From NCBI GenBank assembly GCA_037974965.1, contig JBBPFI010000006.1, forward strand, positions 1 to 64,000: a stretch of 64,000 nt of DNA, read 5' to 3'. Positions 20,948-33,376 of the stretch are shown here, piece by piece; the first letter of the stretch is position 1, and the number at the start of each line of letters is the position of its first letter. This DNA is from Dacryopinax spathularia (Eukaryota; Basidiomycota; Dacrymycetes; Dacrymycetales; Dacrymycetaceae). The notes under the pieces are model-generated. The model saw nothing but the letters and a program-made list of their open reading frames with translations, had not been told where the DNA came from and did not search any database. A program made the position numbers and the translations under genes.

Positions 20948-21701
20948 CTACTTAGATACAATGTAGCCGTGCCCTGTCGCCACTATGAGACCGATTCCCT
21001 CGAGGGCCCTGGCTAGGTCCGGATACTGTGCAGAGCGCAACAGTTTATCATCAGTCAGATGCTTCTTGCACTTCTTCTTTGCCTTCCTCAATTCCTCTCC
21101 GAAGTTCTCGTACAGCCAGCTCGCGTCCTGTCGATCGGTCGCCTTGCTTCGCAGTCGAGTAACTCGTATCTTCTCAATGAATAGCTGAGGTATGGACAGG
21201 AAAGGCAGCTCTTGGCCCTGAACCTTCAGCAACAACGGCCGATGCAGCAGGGTACGCCTAGTTGGCAATTTTAGTGTCTGAGGAAGGCGGGCTCACGTGA
21301 AGATGGTCTTACCAAAGCAAAATGTCTACACCAACAACTACCGTTCCCTCCTTCTGGAAGGTTAGACGTATGGCATCCCTACGAGGACCCTCGAGGACCT
21401 TAAGAGCGTTGTTGGCTGCGAGAGCTGCGACAAGTTTCTGGTAGTCTCCTTCGAGGTCGGTGGTGCACTGCATCAAGAGATCGACGTCCTTTGTGCCTCG
21501 ATCATATCCGAGCAAGTTCATCTCCCAGCCACCGAGGAAAGTGTATTTGCGCTTAACGCCTTGTAGAACGTGGTGGAGCTCAAGAGCGCACACTGCAAGT
21601 TGTTCTGCTGGGAGAACCATGTTGGATGGATGACCCGGCGGCAAGTATGGTGGAGGCAAGTAGCGATTGAGCCAGGATACACGGTGGGAAGCGTTTGGCA
21701 T
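20948..21701 (-). CDS. MNT-type nucleotidyltransferase-like protein
   Basis: Two exons, 21313-21701 and 20948-21257, with a 55-nt intron (GTAAGACC...CTAG) give 232 residues. Residues 55-76 read TFLGGWEMNLLGYDRGTKDVDL: the GG helix-turn and the D-x-D pair of the polymerase-beta-like nucleotidyltransferase fold. A third acidic residue follows at D126 (VVVGVDILL). After it comes a helical region (FIEKIRVTRLRSKATDRQDASW), as in small MNT or AbiEii-like enzymes whose substrates are often unknown. The third Asp codon lies just before the intron. Fungal genomes carry several such orphan enzymes. Start at 21701 is the first ATG; M28 (21620) is an alternative. Confidence 0.62.
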
Positions 21702-23121
21702 ATTGGGTTTGTCCGGTATGCACTGAGCAATTCGTCATCGGCATTATATATGTCGGCAAAAACTGATCCTAAGATCCCGCCGTCCAAGAAAGAAAGCTCA
21801 CTCGAGTGGTACAAAAGAACAATGGGATGCGTTAGGAATCCACCGACCCAGGTTCTGCAGGCAGTCCGCCTAGCAGCATGACACAGGTAGAACAGATATG
21901 TAGCCATCACGGTCATAGGGAAAACACCAGTATGCTTGGCCGCCGATGGATGGAATTACGCGTGTTGCACACGAGTATCAGGACAAGGGAGCCCGTGCGC
22001 CACGTAGCAACAACCGGTGAAGACGCCCAGCAAGAAAAATGTCATGGTGACGCCCTCTGATGGGGTAACTTCGCAATGTGCATAGCCGCGGTGAGAGACA
22101 AAGGTAGAACGGGTGCCTAGAGATGATGCACATACAGTAGTCAAGAAGCCAAAGCAACATGTTGAGGCAGCTCAGCAGGTCGACCTTTGTTCTCAACGGT
22201 GCGCAGCAGCAAACAAAAGGATGACCTGCCTGCGCAGCCATGCTCTGTGCCACTACGCAGGAGTCTCGGAGGAAGAAAAGTCATATGTGCTCATCAGCCT
22301 GAGCCTGGTGCAGAAACCGGAGTGGGCTTTGGGTTTCGCCATCCAGGACCCTAGGCTTGGCGAGAAGCCGCGGCATGGCAATTTTACTCCGCTCCAGCCT
22401 GGTCAGGTGGGCTGGGGCAAAACCAACCATAGCACTTCTTCTCGCCAACCATAGGCGAGGGCTGCATGCGCACCTTTTCCGCGTATAGGCTCATTGATGA
22501 GGTCTAAAACGCTGTCAATCGCGCTGAGTTAACTACGATGAGGAGACCCTGACTCGGACCTTCCAAGCGCACGTCCGCAACCAAGATCTCCGCCTGACTA
22601 TTGGCAGACGGGGAACCAGCTGGGAAAGATGTAGGCGTCTGGACACAGGTTGAGTCAAGCCAGCTAAAGCAAGATGATGACTGGCCAGCACGCATGCTGA
22701 TAATCTCAGAGGAGGAGGATAGAGGGAGAACGGCTGAAGGACGACGTCGAGGTGCCTGTGGGCGGGTTCGCGGCCGGCGCCAGAAGGCGATGGTTCAGCT
22801 TCGCGAACTCAGGGACCCTGCAGTGAAGGCATTGCCAAATTTGAGGGAATCTCGATTGGTTGATGAGCGGACGCCTTGCCAGGGTTGCTCTTCAACCACT
22901 GCACTCTCAGGGCAGTGTATGGACCCATCCCCGCTGTGCACAGTTGAATGGACCTCTGAAGAGCATGAACCTTGCCTCTTACAATCCCTCCTGGCCTGGC
23001 TACGGTCTTTGGGGGGTCTGGTGCGCTCGTCTTGAAATCAGGAGACAGGCGGAGTTGTAGACGAAAAGGGACTTCGAGACGTGTGTTAAATTGACCTTAT
23101 CTACTATATCACAACTTCTAA
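21702..23121. other. Gene-poor stretch
   Basis: Overlapping short frames only. Nothing on either strand gives recognisable domains or phase-consistent splicing. Confidence 0.4.
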
Positions 23122-25407
23122 TTGTGCTTGCTGTCATTACATGCCATCACCATAGTGTGCCCATACGAGATACCCGAGCACTACCCAATCGCTCCTCCCA
23201 TCGCCGACGTCCATCCATGCGACCTCTACCTCTCCCTCCGTGCTCCCATGCACGCTCAACGCATCCCAAAGGAAACCCTTGGCAAACTATTCCGGTTTGC
23301 TGTCGACCATCACTGGCAGATGCCATCGTTGCCCCAGCTCATCCTGGACGACCTTCTCGTCATGTTGACATGGGATCCGGAGACAGTGGAGGTGCTGGAA
23401 GACTGCCTACGACATCTTGCCCTCCGCCGGGAATACTACCTCATACCAAAATCAAACATTGTCGACCTATGGGAGCGGCTGTTGGAGCAAGACAGCGATG
23501 TGGCCTCCCAACGTTCGACCGTGGCATGCTGCATGTCGTCATCGTGGCTATTCTGGGAACGGACTGATACGACAACGCCATCCTCCCCTTCATTCGTGCC
23601 GTTCATACACGACTTTTCCTCCGTGGTCCCCTCTATACTCCGCCTTCACAAAACAACGACCCTGCGCAGGCACAGTCAGACGACCCAGAAGTCGACTCGG
23701 AGCTACCAGCCTCTCGCACCCCTAATTTGGACCTACCCAGTGCCCCCGCATACATTCGCACCCTTATGAGCTAATTCACCAGCTCACCGTCCACTCCGAC
23801 GACAAGCTCGCCCTAACCATTTTCCAACATCTCGTCTCTCATATATACTTTCCCAGCCCCGCTATGGGTCACAGCACCAATCAGGTCTCTGTTCAAGCTG
23901 AAGCTGTTCCGCCTATAACTTTCGATGAGCGCTTCCAGTTGGTGCTCGTGGGCACGCTCGTCAAGTCATGTCTCCATTCTGGATTGTACGACCTCGCATA
24001 TGACTTGTATGCGAACGCTGAAGTCGACGGCCATACTCGACTCGACCTACCGAGGCACAGCATGCAGAGTTGTGCAGACCGTTTTCCTATTCGGTACTGC
24101 GCATGATGCGGACCTCCTTGCGGGCCTCGTAACCGCCTGGGCTCAAGACGCTGCCTTGGTCCAGTCGGTACCGGATGGGCTGATCTGGATGCTGTATGAC
24201 TTCTGCTACCAAGTCAACCCACCGACCTTCTCGTCTTCATCCACGAATGCCTCTCCATGGCACCGCATGGAGGAACCTACCCTCCCGCAAACCTACCCTC
24301 CCGCGAAACATCACGCTTGTTGTGTTGCCCACCCATCTGAACGTCAGCAATAAGTATGCAGAAGCACGGGCCCTCGTTCGCAGCCTGACTCGCCACAACT
24401 ACCGAATCAACCCCATGCTTCGCGCGGATGTCATTCAGCGAACAACTAAGATGGGATTCGCGACGGAGGCGTGTGCGTTATATGAGAAGTACGAGCATCG
24501 AACGGACAGCATTGGCGTGGTTGTGCATGCTCGGATGGCCATCGAGCTGGTCAGCCATTTTCTTAGGATCACCCACGATAAGAAGGCCGCTGGAGCAAAG
24601 GGAGGGCGCCATGCAGAACTATTTGCGAGACGCGTCAAAAACCACTACATCCGTAGCAAGGGAGAGTTGGCTGAGCATCGGCACGGCGCGCTCAACCCCA
24701 TAGCGCATGTTCGTTTCCTTCTCGCGCGACTTGGACTATGGTTTCCATACGCTGAGGATCCTCCTTACGCAAAAGGAAGTACCGATGAGAGAGGTGTCAA
24801 CGTGCTCCTTATCGCAGCCGCAATGCACTCACCCCGGATTGCGTTGACCCGCTGCAAACCGCTCTCCGTGAAAAATACAAAGCAGGGGCGAGAGGCTTTG
24901 GATATGTTCGGATGCCCGCCCCTGGTAGGAGCAACTCCAACAGTGAGGTGCTCCTGATAACTAATCTGTTCAAGTCACAGGTAATGGAGCGCGCATTCCA
25001 AATTCGCCATCGTTTCCTTAGGGTAGTGTCTGCAACCATGTGGAATTACTTGAAAAGATGGAAAACCTCGGCCTCTACTTCCAAGTAAACGTCTGCATGT
25101 CCGTCATCCGCTTGAATGGCAGCCAAGCTCCAGCAAGATGAGCTTGCTCATAGACCAGGCGACGGAGAGTGCTTTGTATTCTGGCGAAGTGTGGTCTTCG
25201 CTCACTTCGCAATAGTTGTTCAAGGCCTTCCCTTGCGCATTGAAGACCTCGACCCAATTTTCCGAGGATGAGCAGGAACTTCCTCTGTGGCCTCAGGGAA
25301 AGCAAATGCGAAAGTTAGTGCAGCACTACTGGAGGGCATACAGACGCACGAGATTTCCCCAGGAAGTTGCGCAGATTTTGCGTAACCAGTACGAACCTTA
25401 CCGCTGA
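23122..25407 (+). pseudogene. PPR-like (pentatricopeptide repeat) protein pseudogene
   Basis: Coding-like segments in all three plus frames line up head to tail: ETLGKLFRFAVDHHWQMPSL (23270), LALTIFQHLVSHIYFPSP (23810), LVLVGTLVKSCLHSGLYDLA (23940), FLFGTAHDADLLAGLVTAW (24080), AEARALVRSLTRHNYRINP (24360), then MRKLVQHYWRAYRRTRFPQE near 25310. The helix-pair spacing resembles basidiomycete mitochondrial RNA-binding PPR proteins. At least four frame changes (near 23770, 24060, 24220 and 24840) and an in-frame TAG near 25210 break it. No GT..AG intron explains the changes, so I call a host pseudogene. The PPR assignment rests on pattern only. Confidence 0.55.
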
Positions 25408-26415
25408 TATGAGCAGTATTGAGTGCATGTGGAACGTCGGTGCCGGGTAGGTCGCGAGCAGAAGCACTCTCGACCGTGTCCTCGCTGTGGTCCAGGAGGT
25501 ACGCGGACATCGGTTGCTCTTGTCTTTGCCTATGGTAGCTTTGGAGAACCTCGATCAGCGCCGGATGGCTCCAGTCCCGGGGATCTCCTCCAAGCTGTTT
25601 CCGACAGGTCGTCTCCTTATAAACATGAATTTTATTCTGAGATCAATCAATCAACTGAATACAGGATACAGTCATGGTACCCACAAGTATCTGCTCCATC
25701 TCATCGTACCAATTTGTCCAGTTGACCGGTTGGGACGCTTCTCCTGGACGGTTCCGCCACGTTCGATAGAGATGCCAATGGTACATGCGTTGCTGAAAGT
25801 CATGGAATGCACGGTCACGCATCTCTTGCACTGCAAGAACGTGAGCCACTGTGCAAGAAGCGCGTGTTCGACGAGACTGATGTACCAGAGGGGACTGGCC
25901 GTGGATCGGTCACCGCTGACTGACATGCGCCGTCGTCCAGCATAGTAACGATAGCAATGCCTAGTGCGTTCTTCGATGGTCCAGCAGAGCGGTACACCCT
26001 TCGTGGTGTTCCTGAGACGGTACGGAGACTGGATATTTGGTCCGCTATGATGCTCCCTCCGAATGGGCTCGCCGAGAGTGAGTCAACCAATAATGGGGCT
26101 TAGGAAGGCGCGGGCTAAAACTCCCGCTAGGTCCCTGAACGGTAGTATATACATAGGGTATTACAGATAGGGAGATAGGGAGGTTTCGGGCCGCATTTTC
26201 GGCATACTCTACCCTCAACCACTATCCGTACTCACCCATAGACCCCTGTAGGATGCCCGGAGGGATCATGAGAATGATTTCTGGTAGGCCACCCAAACCT
26301 ATGGATCATAAGATTCACAAAAGAAATGTAAATAAGAACTCGGATTAGAACTGACCAAGAAAGCCCAGAAAAAGAATGGTAAAGACAGAATATCTCTAGA
26401 AAAGCTACAAAGATC
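25408..26415. other. Gene-poor stretch with fragmentary frames
   Basis: The minus-strand segment 25643-25849 (VQEMRDRAFHDFQQRMYHWH) has a plausible composition but no partner exons. Nothing else is supportable. Confidence 0.35.
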
Positions 26416-26451
<36 letters not shown>

Positions 26452-26466
26452 AAAAAAATAAAAAAT
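26416..26466. repeat. Poly(A) tract
   Basis: About 50 bases of nearly pure A, ending in AAATAAAAAAAT units. It could be a simple repeat or the tail of an old retroposed sequence inserted in + orientation; no target-site duplication is evident. Confidence 0.85.
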
Positions 26467-26645
26467 GGGACTGAGAAACAGAGGATATGGTAGTGTCACA
26501 CACTGAAAACAAGATCACAAGCAACACTTACAAGATATGAGTATCATCCATAAACAATGCAGGCTGTGCCTGCATCCTATAAACTGAAAGAAACCAGGAA
26601 AAAGTGATGCACAAAACTCACATGGTAAATACCATGTTAGTTCAG

Positions 26646-26850
26646 GGCTGCTCAGCCGCAAACGTGGTGGCTGCCCCTATGGATACTAACGTGCAGCCAC
26701 CATTAGTATGCATTGTGATGTATCTAACGGTGGCTGCGCAACAGATACTAGTGCATAGCCACCGTTAGTATCTGTGATGACGCATACTAATGATGGCTGT
26801 GTGTTAGTATAGGTACATGCAGCCACTGGCCCATATGGGGTTGAGCAGCC
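26646..26850. mobile_element. MITE-like element with 12-bp inverted ends
   Basis: The ends GGCTGCTCAGCC (26646-26657) and GGTTGAGCAGCC (26839-26850) are inverted with one mismatch. The 205-bp interior is built of alternating modules GTGGCTGC and ATACTAA in both orientations, including the exact ten-base arms AACGGTGGCT and AGCCACCGTT around 26726-26766. There is no coding capacity. The structure fits a non-autonomous hairpin-rich DNA transposon. No clear target duplication was seen. Confidence 0.55.
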
Positions 26851-26919
26851 GTAGCAAATGTTGTCAGAGTGCAGACCTAGCCCTAACCCTAGCCTGAACC
26901 CAGCCTCAAAGGAGTATAG

Positions 26920-27309
26920 ATGCTTAAGGTGGAGTAATGCATAACAAGAGTTATTGACATTGGACCCAACAAGTTTCTCTGGGCCCATTAGAAGCCTGCA
27001 AAAAAAGCTTAACATTGTCACTGAAGTTGGCTTTAGGGTGTGGATATTCTTGGTTAAGCCAGCAATATTGCCAAAAGAGCATATTAAGCCAAAACCAAAG
27101 CTTAAGAAAGTATGGTGCTTGACTTTTTCAGTCCTAGGAACTCAAAAATTAGCCAGGACCAATGGAAACTGTTGGGCATACGTAGCAGAAATCTTCAAAA
27201 TCGCCCATGTAATATGCATAAGAAGAGGTATGCTTAATGCCCGATATATTTTACTGACCACAGAGTGGGTGGACTGAACAACTCATGCTTAAGGGTGGGT
27301 TATGCTTAA
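26920..27309. repeat. Block bounded by 25-bp direct repeats
   Basis: ATGCTTAAGGTGGAGTAATG (26920 onward) and ATGCTTAAGGGTGGGTTATG (27285 onward) flank about 340 bp of AT-rich sequence in which GCTTAA recurs (27008, 27099, 27230). It may be a non-coding repetitive element; its family is unknown. Confidence 0.4.
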
Positions 27310-29957
27310 TAGGATGTATGCATAATTGCAGGTCCTACTGTACACTGTTAGTTCAGAAAACAATATTTACCACAGCTATAATCATTCCTTGGATAACAGA
27401 AAATACTGCTATGAATTAGATAGCAATGAAAATCCTGGACATGACACTAATGAAACCATCGGTCCTATTTGTTTTTTACTGCTTTAAGGCACTTACCCCC
27501 AGTTGCATACAAAATACCTGTTTGAAAGACAACAAAGCAATTTCCACTCAATTTCTGTTCTGATTTTGCTTACTTGCTGAATGAGACAGTTTCTTTCAGT
27601 AGGTAGTGATAACAACAAAAATGTTTGGTGGAAGGCTCTGGTAACTAGTGACCCTATAGTGCTTCCCTGAATGATACAGCACCCAACAACCAATCCTAAT
27701 CTGTGCAGTAAACTCTCACCAGGGCTGCGGCATCAGGCGCGCCAAGCGAGCCAGAGTAACGACAGTTTTGCACACATAGCCGAACTGCGCTTGCGCGGGG
27801 TCTGGGCGGCATGCACATCAACAAAGGAACCAACTTGGGGGCAACATGCTGGCGCAGACGCGACCGGTCATAGGATGGCGTATGCTTTCTACCCCAATAG
27901 GGGTAGAGCACAGTCTCGTGCAACGAACAAAGGGGTAGGGGTTCCGCGCCTTGCCCGTGCCGGACCTGGAATGACCAGTACTACTGGGTCCGCTCACGAA
28001 TGAGTTGTGCGGCGATCAGTCACTGCGTTCAGGGGTCTGTAGGAGACCCGAAGCGTATGCGCGTGCAGATGGAGTACACGGACGTACGAGCAGTCACAGC
28101 CACAGGGGACATAGGGCGGAGTCCTTGTATCTCCGGACAGGAGAAACTCTCAAAGGTAGGAGGGCTTCTTTTTATTGAAACTACAATTTTTTCTTTGTAT
28201 TCACAGTAGGTATTGTACAACGAGGTACAACACCTTCTAAATAATGAGATACATTTTTTTTCTTGTATTTTACCAACAAAAAGTACTTGTATGCAGGTGT
28301 AGAAACCCTACAGTTATGCCCGTGGCTGTGCCAAGTGCGAAGCCATCCATGACGACTTAACCTCCGGGCTCTCTCTCTCGGCCAAACCACCACTTCTCCC
28401 TCTCCCCGCTACACACACTCTCCCTCCCTCTCTCTCTCTCCCCTTCACCCTCTCTCCCTCCCTCTCCCCTTCTCTCCCTCCCTTTTCCCCCTTCCCTCCC
28501 CCTACTCTACTAACCCAATCCAGCTTTTGCACCCTACGGGCAGATTTCGCCTTTGCAGGCTGAAGAGCAATGCAGTTCATTTCGGTTATTATTCTTTAGT
28601 AAGCCCTGCATATATGCGTCTGAGTAAGTACTTACTTCTCTTGTAGTCTGCGCTCATTGATTCTAAGCGGCATTGAGCTGGTATTGCGGGCATCTTGGAG
28701 CAGAGATAAAGGGCATGGGGGAGGCTTAAGCTGGCATGGGGAACGAGCGGGGTAGATGTAAGTATATGCACTATAGAGTATATGTAGTTACTGTAGGAAT
28801 GTGATGATATTTTCCTCCAAATAACCCTGCGCTAAGTTCCTTGCCAGTCATGTATGTGCGCATATAGAAATATACATCTTGATTATCTACAACAACTAAT
28901 TCTATTTACCAGTATCTAAACTACAAGAAAAAATAATACAGACCCGGATGGGGTGACTATCCGGGACTGTTGCAAACTCCCCCGTACGTGATCTACAATT
29001 ATGTGAGAGGACTTCTTGTAGGCGCTGTACATGCACCTATGGTGCGAGGTCTCTAAACGCCACCACCCTGTCCAAATTTTTCGGAAAATAAAAATGAAAA
29101 AATGTATTTTCACTTCCTTCCGAGCATCCTTATGGACCCTATTGAGTCAGAAAATGAAAGAAACACATAGTATGTGACCTTTTCAGAGGGGCTGTCGAGA
29201 GTTTTAAGGTGTTCACCTGTGTTACGGAGGCAAAAATGTATTTACTTCCCACCCAGTGTCCAAATCTTTTTGGGTGCAAAATATAAGTCCCTCAAAAATG
29301 CATATTTTGGCAAAGTAATTTGACAGAAAGGAAGAGCTGGTCAAGATAAGCTGTTTTATCAAGAGATATTGCGAGTAGCAAGAAAAATGAGAGAGCTTTA
29401 AGGTGTTCCAGTAGGGCTCCTGGGACTAGTGGTGACTAGGGGACGTGCACCATACAAGATCCTGCTCATACGGACCCCTGAACGCGGTGAGTTCTGCCTG
29501 CAGTCGAAAGAGGGGAAGGAGGGGTGTGACGGAGGAGGGGTGTGACGGGGGTGAAGTGATGCTGTCTCAGGACGCGTCTCCTTGCCCCGCGTGGTCGGAA
29601 GGATGTGATCGATTTGCCTTCCGGCACCTTCTGATGGGCCCCGTCGCCATCAAGAATCAGTTCAACCGATATCATCATAGTGATCGTTCACGCGTTGACA
29701 ATGTCGCACATTGCGCCGCCAGAACGCGCTAAGACAACCAGTCATCGCTAGGCAAAAGACGCGTGCCTTTGATGGGACGTGGCGCGTCGGATGGAGAGAG
29801 TTTCGGGAACGCGTCGAGGGTGGTGACTAGCGGCCGCCAGTGCAACGGCGCGTCAGCTCCCGCAATCCGAGTTTATTCGCCAGGCGACGCCGTCCGCGGG
29901 CGTCTTTTGTGCGATGCAAACTCTCCCTCTTGTCTTCCACCATATCCTCGTCCACTG
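27310..29957. other. AT-rich gene-poor region with low-complexity tracts
   Basis: No supportable gene. It contains a pyrimidine-rich CT microsatellite at about 28369-28507 and a short duplicated phrase TTTTAAGGTGTTC / CTTTAAGGTGTTC (29198 and 29396). The last 300 bp become GC-richer and form the probable promoter and 5' UTR of the kinase gene. Confidence 0.5.
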
Positions 29958-32191
29958 ATGGCACCGACACCTCGTGCCAGACGTGGCTCAGCACAGCGCG
30001 GCAATCGGCAGCGACAACCGCAGCAACAGCATCAACCTGCCGTAAACCAACAGGCCTCCTTCGAGCTCGCTGATGGGGCGGCCGCAGGAACCCCTTGCTG
30101 GGGAAAGTTGCTGGGCTCCGGCATCAAAGTTGCTCATCTCTTTGCCGACAAGACTAGTTACGAGTCGAGCGAAGTACTTACCCCAACGACTTCAGCGCCG
30201 TTGCGGCTCAAACAGCTTGTGGCCAACGTCAACTTCAGAATAAGCTGGAACGGATATGGCATACCTGGACGAGGAGCGGAGAGCAAGCGCACCGGAGAAT
30301 GGTCCTTGACGCATATGCACTTCACGGTCCAGAACCAGTCTTCGCACCCTATTCTGGTAGGCGCTGTCCACGTTCTTCAAGGTCACGCTAGCCCCGTATC
30401 GTGGGGTCAAACGATCCAGCTGGCCAGCGACCAAGCGTTACAAGGCGCCAGCCTTCCATCAGAATTGGCGCAAGTCGTCTTCGTGGCGCCAAACCTTCCT
30501 GCGTTGGGCCCAGCCCCCACCGACGCATTCCATTCGGATTATCGTCTTGGGGTGCGTGCACTGTTTTCAGTCACTGTGCCTATCTGACATTTACGACAGC
30601 CGCCGCTTGCCTCCGGCCAGTTCGGGACCGTGCATCGGGCTGTTAAAATTGTTGGAGGAGAGGAATACGCTGTGAAGGTGATCAAGAGGAAGCTCACGTT
30701 GATGCGGGATTCGGAGTTTGCCGGGGTAGAACGAGAATGCGATATTATGCGCGAAATCTCCGCATACGAGGCACACGAGAACATCGTCCGGTACTACAGC
30801 ACATATCGCACGGCGGATCGGCTGTACATCGTGATGGAATACGTTCGAGGCCAGGATCTGCTGGAAGGCATCCGGAAGGCAGGCGGGCTGTGTATGTCGT
30901 TGTATTTCTTCCAGGTCGGTACATCATGCTAAAACCGTCTCAGCTGAGAACGACACCCGTTATCTCATGCGCCAACTGATCACTGGCATGGCGTACTTGC
31001 ATAGTCGAGAAATCGCCCACCGTGATCTAAAGCCAGAAAATCTTTTGCTTACGGTTGACGACCCGCCTGTGCTTAAGATTGGGGATTTCGGCATGGCAAA
31101 GATTTCGCATAGCCGGACGACGTTGCAGGTGCGAGCTGCTATTGCCGGTACATTTGAGGTATCTGACAAGGTGCCTAGACACGCTGCGGGACTCGGATGT
31201 ACGCGGCACCCGAAGTCTTCAGAGGTGTGAGCTCGTACGACAAGAGCGTCGATGTCTGGTCAATCGGTGTCATCATGTTCACCATGTAAGCCACACCTGT
31301 ATTATCCGCAGCGTGACTCACCGTATATTGTAGGCTGACCTGCCAATATCCGTTCGTGGTGGACGTCGAGTCGCAGCAACATTGGATGCCTGCCGTGAAA
31401 GATATGCAACTGCATCTTCTGGACGGCAAGCTTAGTCCGCTTGGTAAGGCGCTCGTACTTTCGCAGGACGCCTTCTCATGACTCCCCCAGGCAGAGACTT
31501 CTTTTTCCGGATGGTAAAGGACGATCCTCGAGAACGAATTACGCTGCAAGACGCGCTGAACCATGAGTGGTTCCGCGAACCGACTGGACGTATTGGCAGG
31601 CTACCGAGCTCGAAGACTGCGTCGTATAGGTCACAAGGACCACCCACGCCAAGGAGCCAGGATTCGAGCGATTGGGCCACGGTCAGGTTGAATGCGCAGG
31701 AGCCATCCTACGCGACTATGGCTACGTCCTCCTTTGCGTTGGTCGGCCCGTCTTCGTCCACTTCTCAGCCTCTGGCAGGGACCAGTTCGGATTACTTTGC
31801 CCCGGCGGTACCCGGTGCATTCAACCAGGCGTCGACGTTGCTTTCGCCTCTGCCTTCTCAAGTATCTCAGCCATTGCAAAACCAAGCTGGACCATCCACG
31901 CCGACGCATATACCTCTGCTTGGCCAGCCGTCCTCGGCGCCGCCTACCATCACGCAACCCGCGCGGACTCCGACTCGTTTCTCCCCTCGCCTTCAGGCCA
32001 AGCGGAATCGGTCGCTGAAATCCTCATCCTTGCGGAAGACGCAAAGCAGCTCGAACATGCGCGAGTCGGCCAAGCGCAAGATTCAGGCAGCAGCGCGGCC
32101 CAGGCCAGCACCGGCGGAAGGATCGTCCTCCCGTCCGCAGACGAGGAGCGTGACCGCAAAACAACAGAGGGTACCGAAGCATTTTGTATAA
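29958..32191 (+). CDS. Chk2/Rad53-like checkpoint protein kinase
   Basis: Six exons, 29958-30551, 30600-30891, 30944-31128, 31179-31285, 31334-31443 and 31491-32191, give 662 residues with all phases correct. The N-terminal 190 residues are Gln/Arg-rich, then a beta-rich segment ([22 protein letters not shown], then GQTIQL) that fits a divergent FHA domain. Residues about 196-470 are a Ser/Thr kinase: glycine loop [18 protein letters not shown], catalytic HRDLKPEN (D323), GDFG (D343), [11 protein letters not shown]. The kinase ends with [15 protein letters not shown] 190-residue Ser/Thr/Pro/Gln-rich basic tail follows. FHA plus CAMK-type kinase is the layout of Chk2/Rad53/Cds1 DNA-damage kinases, acting in the nucleus. 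Start is the first ATG giving the basic N-terminus; an upstream GTG-led extension was ignored. Alternative: another FHA or CAMK kinase such as Dun1. Confidence 0.75.
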
Positions 32192-33376
32192 CGACGAGAT
32201 TATCTTTCCTCATTTTGAGTGTTTTTGCATATTCCCCCAGCTCTTTGATAGTGTACATACGACAGCTACGACCTGTGTAACGTAGATGATTGATGGGCGA
32301 TCGATGTGATCAGACAGACAATGAACGGTTTTTGCCCCGTTAGGTGAACACGTTGCCTTTTCTAGATCCCGCCGGCTCGAGCAGGGGTGCTAGAAATTGC
32401 GAATAGACGCCCAAAACTACCATCACACAACGGACCGGATTAGCCGCGGTAGGTGCTTCCCAAAGAGGAAACAAGATTGACATCCATCCATCAATCCGCT
32501 GGCAAACAAGGCATTCGAACGTGCCGCCAAGGGTACGGTAACACGAGGCTGATGGTGCCCTGAACAGTCCCCCCATGCGCCGCGAAGGGGCCTAACCGGC
32601 GGGACCGCCCCGGATGAGGCTGCAATAGGAAGGAGGGGGTTTGTGCCGTTACGTACGTAGCGAGTAAACGATTAGACAGACACCCTGCAGACATGTGCCG
32701 GAGGGGTGGTCCCGGTCTTTGGTTATGGTGTTTCCTATGCTGGATGTAGGACGGTTGGATTGACAGGAAGGGTAGCGATGTGCTATATGCTGTAGTGTTT
32801 TTCGGTAGGAACAGGGAAAGCGGTGTGCACTTATACGAATGCAGGTTTATCCGGACCGGATGAGGGAGCGCCGCCCGTTGTGTTCCCGTCCCCGAAGCCC
32901 GAAGAGGTGTGGTTCTGTGGCGCTCCTCCCTACGGGATCAAAAATGGGCTGACTAAAGACAAGTCTCAGGGAAGCCGGGATCGAGTGGGTTCATTGGGCC
33001 CGGGCGGGAGTGGACGGTGGGTGTGAGAGATGGACGGTTGGGACGGTCGATTGCGCCGTTCGGGTCAAATCTTCAGGTCGCCCATCCCCTTCGCCCTCTC
33101 CCGTTCCTCGACCACCACCATCGACATCTGACTCCTCCCTCTGCTGCTGCCTGCGCTCGCTCCCTCTCTCCTCATTGTCTGTCTTCCAACGTCTTCTCAC
33201 TTCGTCGACGATCATCTCCCAGTGATCCGGGTTAGATAACGCGCCCCGAATCCCGCGTCAGGTGCAGGCATATAACGACATCACAGCGGGGACTCGCCTC
33301 CACCCGCTGCAACAAACGACTCCTCCCTCTCAACTTGCCTTAATCTGCAACATCCATCCTCGTTATTAACTATACA
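32192..33376. other. Intergenic region: kinase 3' end and bZIP promoter
   Basis: No gene is seen. From about 33060 the plus strand is strongly pyrimidine-rich, typical of a fungal promoter and leader. An ATG at 33030 opens a 33-codon frame ending near 33130 that could act as an upstream ORF if the transcript starts before it. Confidence 0.45.

Noticed and set aside
26876-26905. Telomere-like CCCTAACCCTAGCC
   Set aside because: Only two or three degenerate units, internal and next to unique sequence; the basidiomycete telomere repeat is TTAGGG in long arrays.
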